Source: a virus. From it: a stretch of DNA of 29,530 bases. The notes under the pieces were generated by a model. That model made no database searches, was not told the origin of the DNA, and saw nothing but the letters and a program-made list of their open reading frames with translations. The number at the start of each line of letters is the position of its first letter. The first letter of the stretch is position 1. Location of the stretch: positions 1-29,530 of the IMG/VR virus record IMGVR_UViG_3300027972_000044; one strand, given 5' to 3'. A program made the translations under genes and the position numbers. Shown here in pieces: positions 1-8,523 of the stretch.

Positions 1-2205
1 CTGATTCATAGCAGCTATTTCTAATTTAACTCTATTATTCTCATCAATCTCATATTTCTTAAGATCTCTATCTGCTTGTTCTTGTGCAGCTTCTGCTTCA
101 AGTTGCATCTGCTGAGCCTCAAGTTGTTGTTGAGCCTGTTGCTGAGCTTGCTGCTGAAGTTGTTCTTCAAAAGCTTCAAACTTACGTTGTAATGCAGCAG
201 GATCTTGAGTACGATAAAGCTCCATAACCATAGAAAGTGTGCCACCGTTCTGCATGAAAGGTTGGACAAGTGCTTTAAGAGTAGCCATCATGTCTTTATC
301 AACAGCAGAATTAGTAGAATAAATTCCATATTCAGACTCTTTAAAAAGCTCTCCATCAAAGTCTAATACATCCTGACTGCCATCAGATAGAATAAACTGT
401 CTCTTGAACTTCTGATCTTTCCAGGCAATTTTGGCTGTTTCTATATAAGCTTCTATTGCTCTGTTAATAAAATCATCGTGAATACTAAAATATTTAGCTG
501 TTGAAAGACTACTCTGCTTAACACTACGTTCTACTCCTCCAACTGTTTCTCTATTATCTACAGCTCCTTTACGTTGAGGTGTAACTCCCACTATATCAGC
601 AATTCTGTTTTCCAGGAAAGTAAGAATACCTAGTAAATTCTGAATAACAGCTGGGTCTCCTATTTCAACACTTCCACCTCCTCTGTTCATATTACCAGCC
701 AACTTACCTAAAGCAGCTCCTTTAGATCCTTCATTAAATTCATCTTCAAAGATAATTTTCATCTGATCTATAAAGAATAAGAACTGATCCATAGTAAAAT
801 TACTAGGAATCATACTAGTAGAAATCTTAGCTATCTTACCTTTATAAGTCTTTAATTCTTCCCAGAGCTTATGCATGAAGAAATTATAAGTTAACTGATA
901 ATCTTTTCCTAAACTAACAAAAGATAATGATCTGGCATCATTAGTATTAAAAACATTACCAACTATACCAGGAGCACATTTGCTGGGATTATCCATTGAC
1001 CTGAACTGAATAGGTCTCGGGCCCATCTTAACATATATATCATCTGCTATCTTGGTAGTCTCATTCCATTCACCAATCCAGATCCATTTAACTGCTTCTT
1101 TTTCATCCTCATTAAGGGGATAATCCTCATCTACATATCTTTTCTGAATATCACCACTTTCATCCAGGAAAGTAATAATACCTACTTTTCTCATTCCTTT
1201 CCAGAGAACTCTAAGTTTTCTTACATTACCAAAGGAATCAAAAGATCCACCAAACATAGAATTAGCTTGAACACCGGCTGTTATAACCTTTCCTATACCC
1301 CCTTGTTGCATAATCCAGGAAGTAAGATCTATAGGCTGATTTATTAAAGTTCTGTTAAATAACTTACTTGAAGCAGCAATATTATAACTATATCCATCTT
1401 CCAACTTCTTAATCTGAGAGTCTTTAAGCTCATCGTGATATTCATCAATAATCTGTCCTACAGGTACATATGATAACTCTATAATTAAATCAGAGTCTTC
1501 TATACGATAAGAATTTCCACCTCTTATAGTAAATAAATTTAAAGGATTTATTTTTCTTAGAATAGGTTCTCCTCCTGCTATATCAGTAGCAATTATTTCT
1601 TCTCCTTGTACCAGTAAGTCTTCAAAGCATTTACTAAAGACTTCCTTCATATTCTGAGAAATGTACCCATAATGAATTATCTGAGAAGCCATAAGCTCTC
1701 TTCTGTCCCTGTAGTTAAACTTCATCCACTTAGCCTGAGCCTGTACAGCAGCAGCTACTTCTTCTTCTGAGTATTTTGAGGCAACTATTCTATCTAAAAT
1801 AGACTTATTAATTAAAGCACTTATTTCTTCCAACTTGGAGTTAACCAAATCAGGATTAGACATTACTATAAGAGGATTAAATTTAGCTTCTCTTTCCTCA
1901 CCTAGTAATACAGCCATATAAGAATTTAATAATGGATAATTCTTATAATTGTTATTAAACTTAGCCTCAATATTATAAGGATTTATTACGGCTGAGATCT
2001 CTTTAGGATCTACTATATTATTAATAAGATTGACATTACTTAGTTTTTCTGCTAAGGTAGCCCTAATCCCATTATCAGTATCATATCCTACAATAGTATC
2101 GGCAGCATCAGCACATTCTTTATAATAAGATTCTGTCTTTTGTGCTCTGCTTCTCTTTTGAAATGGGAACGACATTTTCCCTGTATTGCTAAAACTAGTT
2201 GCCAT
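1..2205 (-). CDS. Portal protein, C-terminus cut by window edge
   Basis: Continuous reading frame of 735 codons from an ATG at 2205 to the first base of the window, with no stop, so the C-terminus is missing. It is assigned as the portal, the dodecameric ring through which DNA enters the capsid, from its size, its place directly downstream of the large terminase, and its layout: a long mixed alpha/beta body, then a C-terminal glutamine-rich coiled coil (runs such as QQQAQQQAQQQLEAQQ) within the last 70 visible residues. The N-terminus (MATSFSNTGKMSFPFQKRS) is polar and basic. The ATG lies about 8 nt downstream of the expected start of transcription from the promoter at 2220-2252, so translation would begin almost at the mRNA 5' end. 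The assignment rests on context and general layout, not on a catalytic motif. Confidence 0.8.
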   Translation of the reverse strand, partial: MATSFSNTGKMSFPFQKRSRAQKTESYYKECADAADTIVGYDTDNGIRATLAEKLSNVNLINNIVDPKEISAVINPYNIEAKFNNNYKNYPLLNSYMAVLLGEEREAKFNPLIVMSNPDLVNSKLEEISALINKSILDRIVASKYSEEEVAAAVQAQAKWMKFNYRDRRELMASQIIHYGYISQNMKEVFSKCFEDLLVQGEEIIATDIAGGEPILRKINPLNLFTIRGGNSYRIEDSDLIIELSYVPVGQIIDEYHDELKDSQIKKLEDGYSYNIAASSKLFNRTLINQPIDLTSWIMQQGGIGKVITAGVQANSMFGGSFDSFGNVRKLRVLWKGMRKVGIITFLDESGDIQKRYVDEDYPLNEDEKEAVKWIWIGEWNETTKIADDIYVKMGPRPIQFRSMDNPSKCAPGIVGNVFNTNDARSLSFVSLGKDYQLTYNFFMHKLWEELKTYKGKIAKISTSMIPSNFTMDQFLFFIDQMKIIFEDEFNEGSKGAALGKLAGNMNRGGGSVEIGDPAVIQNLLGILTFLENRIADIVGVTPQRKGAVDNRETVGGVERSVKQSSLSTAKYFSIHDDFINRAIEAYIETAKIAWKDQKFKRQFILSDGSQDVLDFDGELFKESEYGIYSTNSAVDKDMMATLKALVQPFMQNGGTLSMVMELYRTQDPAALQRKFEAFEEQLQQQAQQQAQQQLEAQQMQLEAEAAQEQADRDLKKYEIDENNRVKLEIAAMNQ

Positions 2206-2219
2206 ATATAATTTTTTTG

Positions 2220-2252
2220 CAAATTTAAAAATTAAATCTATTACTTTTCAAT
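2220..2252 (-). promoter_or_regulatory. Bacteroidota-type promoter for the portal gene
   Basis: On the minus strand TAAATTTGC matches the -7 consensus TAnnTTTG (plus-strand positions 2220-2227). ATTG lies 21 nt upstream in the place of the -33 element. It overlaps the end of the terminase gene and is about 15 nt from the portal ATG. The -33 part is weaker than in the other left-arm promoters. Confidence 0.5.
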
Positions 2253-4538
2253 ATTTTTATTTGTGGTATAGCGTAAACTCGATATTGACTTTGCCGGATT
2301 GATTATCTTAGTGGGATTTTTAAGAGAAAACTTACTAAACCAAGGATCATCTATTATAGTTTTAATCTTCTCTGAGTATTTATGTTGTTCATATTTCTCA
2401 CGATCAGCTCTTAAAATCATTAACATTCCCATAGCAGATACACGGTCAAAGTTATCATCAGTATTCCAGGCAATTAATTCTCTTATATATCCTAAAGATC
2501 TCACTCTATGTAGATTAAGTATAGAAGGTTTCTCTACTATTTTCCCCAAGTCGTCTACTTCAGGTTCTTCAAAAGGATCATAAGCGGTCGATATTAACCA
2601 ATCTGCTTGTAGTTTACGCCCCCAGGCATTAATCATTTTATTAGCATTAGTACCTTTTGCACGATTTCCAAAAGCTACTCCTTTGGCATAATCCATATCC
2701 CGGAGTACTTGAGGAGTATCACATAAATATTGAAGATTTCTTGTGGTATCAAAATATTGAAATAGTCCTTTTAAGTTGTTTTCATAGTTAGCAATAGCAT
2801 TATAAAACTTTAATAGTTTCAAACAATTTTCATAGAACTCAGAGGCTAGCTTAGGTCTTCCAGTATACTCTGCTACTATTCTGTCTGTCCAGGTATCAAA
2901 GATAAAAATTGAACCCAATGAATTAGTATAATTACCTTCATCAGAATCTATAGGGTCTATACCTGCTATATAACGCCAAATAGGAATATTACCGTCTGTA
3001 AGTCTTCTGGGCATCTCAAAGATTTCTATACAACCATTTCTATCTAACTCATCTTTAAGGGGATAGTTTCTTAGTGGTGGATGAAGTTCTTGTTTATCCC
3101 AACTGATGCTACCACTTACAGTTGTTTTAAGATGTCCTACATAATGAGCACCTAAAAACTTTGGAGCATCCGGTAATATATTTGCAAGATGATCTTTAAG
3201 ATCTGATACAGGAAAGATGCTACCTTCCCTTCTCATAATAGCTTCCTGAGGAACTACACACATTTCAGCTTTATGCTGAACTAGTGTATTGGCATCAGTA
3301 GAATTATATTTAATATATACTCTCCTTGATACAATTTCAAGTAATGCCCCAAGTACATCTGAATTACCATTATGATCATATTTACCTAACCTATTTAAGT
3401 AAGCAGGAAAGAAGAAAGCACAAGTAGAAGTTCCATTTGTATTTTTATCGTATACGTTAGGAAGCTCCAAGATGTTATAACCTCCAGGATTATAATACAT
3501 TTCTTCTGCTCCTTTAAAATCAGCTCCCTCAGTACCTCCAGTACCCCCACCAACCATAGTTCCAAAAGCATAATTACCTTCCTCTACAGACTCCCTTGCC
3601 ACCATCCAAGCTTTAAGCAAGTTAGGATGTTTTCCCCATTCATCCCAATATATCTTCGGGCCTCTTTTACCCCTAGCCTTATCGGGATCTCCCTGAGTAG
3701 TAACACCAATTACTGAGTTATTAGTTCCTTTGGATAAACCATTGGAATCAGAATATCCCATTTCCCAGACCATACTATTCATGGAATCTTTAGATCTCAA
3801 CCTGGGCCAGGGAGTTGAACTTGCACACCAATCTACATTATCCTCAAATTTATTAAGGATACCGTCTTTTATAAGATATTCTTTTTCAGAGGCTATAGCA
3901 AAAGCTTTTACAAACTCTGTATTTGTAGAAGTATCTCCTAATACTAATAACCTACAGAGATCTGATCCTGCCTTATATGAAAATCCCATACCTCTCTTTT
4001 TTAAGAGACCGGCATGTTTTCCAACATTTATTGCCTGATTGATGTAATGGAAATAGAGATAATCTCCATCATATACATCTGGGAAATCTCTTTTTCTCTC
4101 TGCTCTCTTAGATCCTTCCTTAGTAACACTTCTCAGGATTGGAGAGTAATTTAAATAAAAATAGTGAGGGCCTGTAATCCACTCACCATCAAGTTCTCTT
4201 ACATAACCATCACGACATCGCCTGGCTTCTTCCTTCCAGAACTTTGAATATTCTGAATTAGGAGCAGAATTAGGATATAAATTTGTATATTTTTTAAATC
4301 TCTGATAATGTAAAGCAGCGGATCTAAAATAATCCATATCCTCCAAGATATGAGGATTAATAATGTCAACTTTTACTCTTCCTAAATCGTCTTTCTCCAA
4401 GTCTTTTGTATACTTTCTATCCGAAGAAATAAGATTTTTAATAAAAGCAACAGTATCTATAAATTCAATTATCTCACTGGCTACTTCTCTGTCTAATTTA
4501 TTAAAATCTAATACAGACTGACATACATTATATTCCAT
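2241..4538 (-). CDS. terL: Terminase large subunit
   Basis: Packaging motor ATPase and headful nuclease of 765 residues, which is long for the family and typical of crAss-like phages. An N-terminal segment contains WITGPHYFYLNYSPI. A Walker-A-like KKRGMGFSYKAG lies near residues 180-191, and a Walker B motif with the catalytic acidic pair (KIYWDEWGK) near 295-303. A C-terminal RNase H-like nuclease begins at about residue 520 with acidic residues in IAGIDPIDSDEGN. A TTG lies two codons upstream, but the ATG at 4538 is preferred; it overlaps the preceding gene by 11 nt, suggesting translational coupling. It is the last gene before the portal promoter. No frameshift is visible. Confidence 0.92.
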   Translation of the reverse strand: MEYNVCQSVLDFNKLDREVASEIIEFIDTVAFIKNLISSDRKYTKDLEKDDLGRVKVDIINPHILEDMDYFRSAALHYQRFKKYTNLYPNSAPNSEYSKFWKEEARRCRDGYVRELDGEWITGPHYFYLNYSPILRSVTKEGSKRAERKRDFPDVYDGDYLYFHYINQAINVGKHAGLLKKRGMGFSYKAGSDLCRLLVLGDTSTNTEFVKAFAIASEKEYLIKDGILNKFEDNVDWCASSTPWPRLRSKDSMNSMVWEMGYSDSNGLSKGTNNSVIGVTTQGDPDKARGKRGPKIYWDEWGKHPNLLKAWMVARESVEEGNYAFGTMVGGGTGGTEGADFKGAEEMYYNPGGYNILELPNVYDKNTNGTSTCAFFFPAYLNRLGKYDHNGNSDVLGALLEIVSRRVYIKYNSTDANTLVQHKAEMCVVPQEAIMRREGSIFPVSDLKDHLANILPDAPKFLGAHYVGHLKTTVSGSISWDKQELHPPLRNYPLKDELDRNGCIEIFEMPRRLTDGNIPIWRYIAGIDPIDSDEGNYTNSLGSIFIFDTWTDRIVAEYTGRPKLASEFYENCLKLLKFYNAIANYENNLKGLFQYFDTTRNLQYLCDTPQVLRDMDYAKGVAFGNRAKGTNANKMINAWGRKLQADWLISTAYDPFEEPEVDDLGKIVEKPSILNLHRVRSLGYIRELIAWNTDDNFDRVSAMGMLMILRADREKYEQHKYSEKIKTIIDDPWFSKFSLKNPTKIINPAKSISSLRYTTNKNIEK

Positions 4539-5079
4539 CCTCAAAAGTAGCTTTAGTCTTGCTACCTACTTTATCCTTTTTAGACTCTACTTCTTTCTTA
4601 ACCATATTTTCTAGGTTGGTAAGATTCTGTAAGATACCTGCACTCCTCTCTATTACCCTAGCTAACTTATCTATATCATAAATAGGTTTTCCTTTGTCGT
4701 CAAGAGCCAGAAAGTCCACTTCTCTGAAATAATTTCTCATCTTATCCAAGACTACTTTAGAATCCCTTAATAATAATAAGGGCATTATTTCTTCACTCCT
4801 TTTACGATAGAACTCTCTGGCATTCTTAACAACAACATCTTCCTTCCAGGATTTAGGAAGGCTAAGCACACTGATAATCTCTGCTTGTCTTTGTTCCTCA
4901 TCTACTACATCTGAGAAATCAGACTTAAAATCTTCCATGAAATATATATATCCTAATTCAGCTAAAGCTGTTTCCTTCTGTTTAGTTTTATCTCTGTCCC
5001 AGACAGATTTAAAAGGAACTAAAACATAAGCTTCTTCTGAGATAGTAAGTTTATTATCTATTAAATCAAACAGTCTCAT
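4528..5079 (-). CDS. Hypothetical protein, possible small terminase subunit
   Basis: 183 residues, mostly helical and highly charged, ending in a lysine-rich tail (EVESKKDKVGSKTK). It sits directly upstream of the large terminase and overlaps it by 11 nt, the usual place of the DNA-recognising small subunit. I see no clear helix-turn-helix, so the role is inferred from position only. A structural or scaffold-related protein is the main alternative. Confidence 0.6.
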   Translation of the reverse strand: MRLFDLIDNKLTISEEAYVLVPFKSVWDRDKTKQKETALAELGYIYFMEDFKSDFSDVVDEEQRQAEIISVLSLPKSWKEDVVVKNAREFYRKRSEEIMPLLLLRDSKVVLDKMRNYFREVDFLALDDKGKPIYDIDKLARVIERSAGILQNLTNLENMVKKEVESKKDKVGSKTKATFEDGI

Positions 5080-5317
5080 CTTTTTTCTTTGCTTTCTTTT
5101 TTAAAAGTCTCTTCTTGTTCCAGACAGGACAGTAAAATAATAAAAAATAAGGTATCCTTAAAGAAGGATAGTTCTGCTTTTCAGCATCACATCTATACTT
5201 CATTATTATAGTCTGTAAATCAAAAGGAGCTTCAAAAACTTTTTCAACATCAGAAATTTTAAGATTCATTTCCTTTGCTATACTATTAATCAAACTCTTG
5301 ATTTCCTTCTGCATCAT
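5066..5317 (-). CDS. Hypothetical basic protein
   Basis: 83 residues. The N-terminal half (IKSLINSIAKEMNLKISDVEKVFEA) looks like a small helical module. The C-terminal end is strongly basic (KKRLLKKKAKKKDE). It overlaps the gene on each side (14 nt and 32 nt), so it is part of the tightly packed terminase operon. I do not recognise the family. Confidence 0.6.
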   Translation of the reverse strand: MMQKEIKSLINSIAKEMNLKISDVEKVFEAPFDLQTIIMKYRCDAEKQNYPSLRIPYFLLFYCPVWNKKRLLKKKAKKKDETV

Positions 5318-5483
5318 CTTCTTCCAAGCTTTTTAAATATTCTTCTTCTTCTGCAATCTCTCTAAGACAAACAGCACAAATAGGCACTTCATCACCAAAG
5401 TTATTCTTTATTTTATAAATCCTTTTGCTCTGTTGGGGTCGATCAAGAGATTCGCATCGAACACAAACTTTTTTACTTGCCAT
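5286..5483 (-). CDS. Small zinc-finger-like protein
   Basis: 65 residues with two CxxC pairs, CVRC near residue 7 and CAVC near residue 37, spaced like a zinc ribbon. The C-terminal tail is acidic (EEEEYLKSLEEDDAEGN). It overlaps the upstream exonuclease gene by 11 nt and the downstream gene by 32 nt. It probably binds zinc; a DNA, RNA or protein partner cannot be told from sequence. Confidence 0.65.
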   Translation of the reverse strand: MASKKVCVRCESLDRPQQSKRIYKIKNNFGDEVPICAVCLREIAEEEEYLKSLEEDDAEGNQEFD

Positions 5484-6426
5484 TACTAACTAAAATATTT
5501 TTCCTATTCTTAAGAACAGAATGTCTTTCCCTTGACAATGCACCACATTCTACACATCTGATATTACGATACTTACCAGTAGGTGTAAAATAATAAAACC
5601 CCGCAAAGACAAGATGATTACTGCCACAATGAGGACAGACAGGTTCTTCTGAATCTACATATAAATTATAATTAGGATGTCCCTTAATATAAGGACGCAT
5701 AATTAAATATAATTCTTCTAATACCTTAACATCCTGTTTATTATAAAATTCCATATATTGTAAAGCCTCAACATTTCCTGCAAGACAGGATGACCAGAGT
5801 CTAAAATCGGTGTCAGATTTACCTTCTATCCCAAAAGTCCTTGCCAATCCTTCCAACTTATTGCTGGAAAAACCAAATTCTTTTTTAGCTACCTTCTTAG
5901 TATCTATCTGCTGATAAAAAGTAGTAGGAGGTAATCCATGAACAAGAAATCTTGCTTTTATTCTAGGTATATCAAACTTTTCTCCATTATGAGCTATTAC
6001 AATATCTGCTTCATTAAGCACTTTCCAAAGATTAGCTATTATCCTTGAATCATCTTCTGCTAATACTTCTTCTGGAGTTAATTTGTTAGAGAATACTTCT
6101 TCATCTAATAGCCACTTAGCTGCCCAAGTAATTATAAACCAATCAGATATAATCTGATCTAAATAAACATTCTGTTTCCAGAGATTCCAGACGAAAGCTT
6201 TTATAGGAGCAGTTTCAATATCTAATATCAAGATTCGGGGCAAAGAGCTCTCTATCTTCTTATTTTCAGGAACATCCTCACAATATTGTTCCATTCTGAC
6301 AATACGCTTTGCTTCCCTTATAAGTTCAGGAGTAGTTTTTAACCAATCTGCGAGCTTATTAGCTCCCATCTCCATCATATAAGGTTTCTCGTGAATCTTG
6401 CTGATTATTCTGGATAGTTCTATCAT
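5473..6426 (-). CDS. DEDD-family 3'-5' exonuclease with C-terminal zinc ribbon
   Basis: 317 residues. An N-terminal helical part (NKLADWLKTTPELIREAKR) resembles a helix-turn-helix. A DnaQ-like RNase H fold follows: ILDIETAP supplies D69 and E71, HNGEKFD supplies D152, and YNKQDV near residue 230 supplies the last aspartate with a preceding tyrosine, as in DEDDy enzymes. The C-terminus has paired cysteines, CPHC and CVEC, with the spacing of a zinc ribbon. No polymerase domain is attached, so this is a stand-alone exonuclease for DNA or RNA. It lies in the terminase operon, not the replication arm, so a role in processing packaged or recombining DNA is possible. The start overlaps the preceding gene by 68 nt; a later start is possible. 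Confidence 0.8.
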   Translation of the reverse strand: MIELSRIISKIHEKPYMMEMGANKLADWLKTTPELIREAKRIVRMEQYCEDVPENKKIESSLPRILILDIETAPIKAFVWNLWKQNVYLDQIISDWFIITWAAKWLLDEEVFSNKLTPEEVLAEDDSRIIANLWKVLNEADIVIAHNGEKFDIPRIKARFLVHGLPPTTFYQQIDTKKVAKKEFGFSSNKLEGLARTFGIEGKSDTDFRLWSSCLAGNVEALQYMEFYNKQDVKVLEELYLIMRPYIKGHPNYNLYVDSEEPVCPHCGSNHLVFAGFYYFTPTGKYRNIRCVECGALSRERHSVLKNRKNILVSNGK

Positions 6427-6595
6427 TTGTATAAATTTTAATTTTAACTGTACAGGGATCTGTTCTTTTTAAGGAGTAAGATACTTCTACTTCGGGAATA
6501 TAAAGACATAATCTACAGACAGTTTCAAAACTTTTCTGTAGTTTATAAATATCCTCTTCTGTAATCGTAACTTCACCTATATAAAAACTACTCAT
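6359..6595 (-). CDS. Hypothetical protein
   Basis: 78 residues from the ATG at 6595; an upstream in-frame TTG is less likely. It overlaps the genes on both sides (8 nt and 68 nt). Alternating hydrophobic and polar residues in the middle (VEVSYSLKRTDPCTVKIKIYT) suggest beta strands. No family recognised. Confidence 0.55.
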   Translation of the reverse strand: MSSFYIGEVTITEEDIYKLQKSFETVCRLCLYIPEVEVSYSLKRTDPCTVKIKIYTNDRTIQNNQQDSRETLYDGDGS

Positions 6596-6941
6596 CCTCT
6601 TCAAACACGAAAGTTAGTTCATTAGTCTTTCCTAATACATATTTAGGAATTAATGAATTATCTTCTATTATTTTATTTTGTTTTAAACAACTTATAAGAT
6701 TATATATTCCTGTAATTTTAAGACCCATTTTATCTGCTATTTTCTGTTTAGTATCATAAGTAAAAATAAGTTTATTTCTTTCTTTGAAAGGTATATTCTT
6801 ATACTTATGATTAACAGATAATAAATGAGAATAGAATTCTATTTCTTTAGGACTTAACTTATTGAAAGGAGGGATATTACTTATTATTGACAAAAACTTG
6901 ATAAAATAATCATCATCATTAACTTTTATTTTTATTTTCAT
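6588..6941 (-). CDS. Hypothetical protein, possible winged-helix DNA binder
   Basis: 117 residues from the ATG at 6941 (MKIKIKVNDDD). An ATG at 7022 would add 27 residues but would overlap the preceding gene by about 100 nt. The segment KQKIADKMGLKITGIYNLISCLKQNKIIE reads like a helix-turn-helix followed by a wing, as in phage replication or regulatory proteins. The DNA-binding role is a guess from this pattern. Confidence 0.6.
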   Translation of the reverse strand: MKIKIKVNDDDYFIKFLSIISNIPPFNKLSPKEIEFYSHLLSVNHKYKNIPFKERNKLIFTYDTKQKIADKMGLKITGIYNLISCLKQNKIIEDNSLIPKYVLGKTNELTFVFEEDE

Positions 6942-7179
6942 GTGCTTTAAGTATATTTTTGCTAAGAGTCCAAAATAAAGAAAGTTGTTTATCATCCAAT
7001 TTAGAAAGGAGTTCCCCATCATTTAAGGCTGATTCAACAACTTCAATAAAGTATACATTATCATTAATATATACCTTCTTTACACATTTACCAAGTTCAT
7101 TATAAACAAGTTCCCCTGCTCGTACGTGATTTTCGTCCAACTCTATAAGAGGCATACTGTTCCTTCTGTAATACTTCAT
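6919..7179 (-). CDS. Hypothetical protein
   Basis: 86 residues from the ATG at 7179; the longer frame would need a TTG that falls inside the promoter. First gene of the terminase operon, beginning about 9 nt downstream of the expected transcription start. Acidic, with a likely helical end (DKQLSLFWTLSKNILKAHENKNKS). Function unknown. Confidence 0.6.
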   Translation of the reverse strand: MKYYRRNSMPLIELDENHVRAGELVYNELGKCVKKVYINDNVYFIEVVESALNDGELLSKLDDKQLSLFWTLSKNILKAHENKNKS

Positions 7180-7194
7180 TTTACTGTGTTTTGG

Positions 7195-7226
7195 CAAAGA
7201 TAATAACTAAAAACGAGATTTCCAAA
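7195..7226 (-). promoter_or_regulatory. Bacteroidota-type promoter of the terminase operon
   Basis: Minus strand: TTTG at 7226-7223, exactly 20 nt, then TATCTTTG at 7202-7195. This is the full -33/-7 signature of the Bacteroidota housekeeping sigma factor. The predicted start near 7188 leaves a leader of only about 9 nt before the ATG at 7179. Confidence 0.75.
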
Positions 7227-7250
7227 TATTTTGGCAAAAATCTTAAAATG

Positions 7251-7272
7251 AAAAAAGTCTCCTAAGAGACTT
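7251..7272 (-). terminator. Terminator overlapping the Hsp20 stop codon
   Basis: On the minus strand AAGTCTC, loop TTAG, GAGACTT, then TTTT. The stop codon TAG of the Hsp20 gene is the end of the loop. It separates the chaperone/nucleotide operon from the promoter of the terminase operon. Confidence 0.85.
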
Positions 7273-7612
7273 CAATCATAATTTTCTTGTTTTCTACCGG
7301 TAGTTCCTTCTTTGGAATTGTAATCTTCAGAATGCCACTTTTATAAACTACCTTAGTATCACTAAGACTATACTCAAACAACCTTTGTTTATTCCCTATA
7401 GAATAGGTAGTATCCTTATTATCTTCTCTTTTAATAGTTAAATACAGGGTATCGTCCTCAACATATACAAGAAAGTCTTCTTTCTCATACCCAGGCAACA
7501 CAAAGGTAATTTCAATAGTATTATCTTTCTCTACAACTTCTTTCCAGACTGACATTTTATAGTCATAATAGTCCGGAAATAATGATTCAAATAAATAATT
7601 GTTAAATCTCAT
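7262..7612 (-). CDS. Small heat shock protein (Hsp20, alpha-crystallin family)
   Basis: 116 residues, close to the minimal length for the family. The alpha-crystallin beta sandwich is visible: ITFVLPGYEKEDFLVYVEDDTLYLTI matches the usual strand pattern with the P-G-x-x-x-E/K-D turn, and SGILKITIPKK is the typical GxLxIxxPK end. A short N-terminal arm (FNNYLFESLFPDYYDYK) precedes it. It would act as an ATP-independent holdase in the cytoplasm, perhaps for virion proteins. It is the last gene of the 9369-7262 operon, which also has a GroES-like gene. Phage Hsp20 genes are known from large phages. Confidence 0.9.
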   Translation of the reverse strand: MRFNNYLFESLFPDYYDYKMSVWKEVVEKDNTIEITFVLPGYEKEDFLVYVEDDTLYLTIKREDNKDTTYSIGNKQRLFEYSLSDTKVVYKSGILKITIPKKELPVENKKIMIEVS

Positions 7613-7629
7613 GTTATTAATAATTTAAG

Positions 7630-7908
7630 TTAAAATCCTATTTTATCTTTCTTACTATTAGTTACACCTGAAGAATGATCTATAAGCTTAAGAATGTCTG
7701 ATATTTTAATACCTAAAAACCAAGATTCTTCTCTAACATATTGATTAGCAATATCCTTATCAAAATCTGTCCAATATAACCCTTGTGTTAATTTCTGTTT
7801 TTTAAAAACAGAAGAATGATTAAATTCTGTAATTATAGTATCTCTCAATTTATCATAAGTATTAGATATTATTGGCATCTCCTCCTTTGGTGTTTCTTTC
7901 TTTAACAT
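7630..7908 (-). CDS. Hypothetical protein
   Basis: 92 residues, polar, with an aromatic stretch (GLYWTDFDK and EESWFLGIKISDILKLID). It overlaps the upstream gene by 47 nt and ends 17 nt before the Hsp20 start. Not recognised. Confidence 0.6.
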   Translation of the reverse strand: MLKKETPKEEMPIISNTYDKLRDTIITEFNHSSVFKKQKLTQGLYWTDFDKDIANQYVREESWFLGIKISDILKLIDHSSGVTNSKKDKIGF

Positions 7909-8200
7909 ATGTATAACCTCTCTGTTTGTGTGTGTTTACTAATCCTTTTTCATAATAATTTTTCCAAAGACTAATATCTACCTTGGATAAATGCACTAAC
8001 TGTCCCTTAAGGTAACTTCTTACCTCTTTCTTAATAATTTTACTGACAATTTTAAAATCTTCAAGACTCATATTTCTAGGTCTGTATCCTTTAAAAATGT
8101 TCTCAATATCTACTGCATCCAACTCGACTCTTCTATCATTAGGCAGAAGAAAGACATGGGTCTTCTCTCCCGAATCTGTAAATTTTTCCAATACTCCCAT
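7862..8200 (-). CDS. Hypothetical protein
   Basis: 112 residues, basic, with a central segment (MSLEDFKIVSKIIKKEVRSYLKGQL) likely to be helical. Its ATG touches the GroES-like stop codon (1-nt overlap). No family recognised. It belongs to the nucleotide/chaperone operon. Confidence 0.65.
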   Translation of the reverse strand: MGVLEKFTDSGEKTHVFLLPNDRRVELDAVDIENIFKGYRPRNMSLEDFKIVSKIIKKEVRSYLKGQLVHLSKVDISLWKNYYEKGLVNTHKQRGYTYVKERNTKGGDANNI

Positions 8201-8523
8201 TAGTTTACAAGTTTTAAAGGTTGTTTATTAGCATCAAAGTCTATCTGATCTTCGGGTACTGCAACTTTTATATTCATCCTTGGAATAATAGCATACTTAT
8301 CTCTACGCCATTCAAAAGCATCAGTAGCCCTAAAATCCAAAACTATATCTCCTATTTCAAGATCCTTAACATCAGGAGCTTTTGCAATTATAACACCATG
8401 ATCAGTAACATTACTCACAGAATTTCCATCTGGAGCAATTATCTTTTGATTCTTCAGGATTACTTTCATAAGAACAGATCCCTGATACAACCTGATCTTG
8501 GTAACATCTTTAATTCTTTCCAT
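8200..8523 (-). CDS. GroES-like co-chaperonin
   Basis: 107 residues, about the length of Cpn10. GSVLMKVI, DHGVIIAKAPDVKDLEIGDIVLDF and YAIIPRMNIKVAV follow the order of the GroES beta barrel (DRVLVK, GxVVAVG, VKVGDxVLF, YLIxxxxDILAVI). The mobile loop region is replaced by IIAPDGNSVSNVTD. It would cap the host GroEL chamber to fold phage proteins, as Gp31 does for T4. It overlaps the next gene by 14 nt. Similarity is at the level of the fold pattern. Confidence 0.65.
   Translation of the reverse strand: MERIKDVTKIRLYQGSVLMKVILKNQKIIAPDGNSVSNVTDHGVIIAKAPDVKDLEIGDIVLDFRATDAFEWRRDKYAIIPRMNIKVAVPEDQIDFDANKQPLKLVN

Noticed and set aside
3730-4038. 102-codon plus-strand frame
   Set aside because: It lies wholly inside the large terminase gene in the opposite direction, has no family features, and is best seen as a shadow. 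The same holds for plus-strand frames at 2299, 8221 and 8981.
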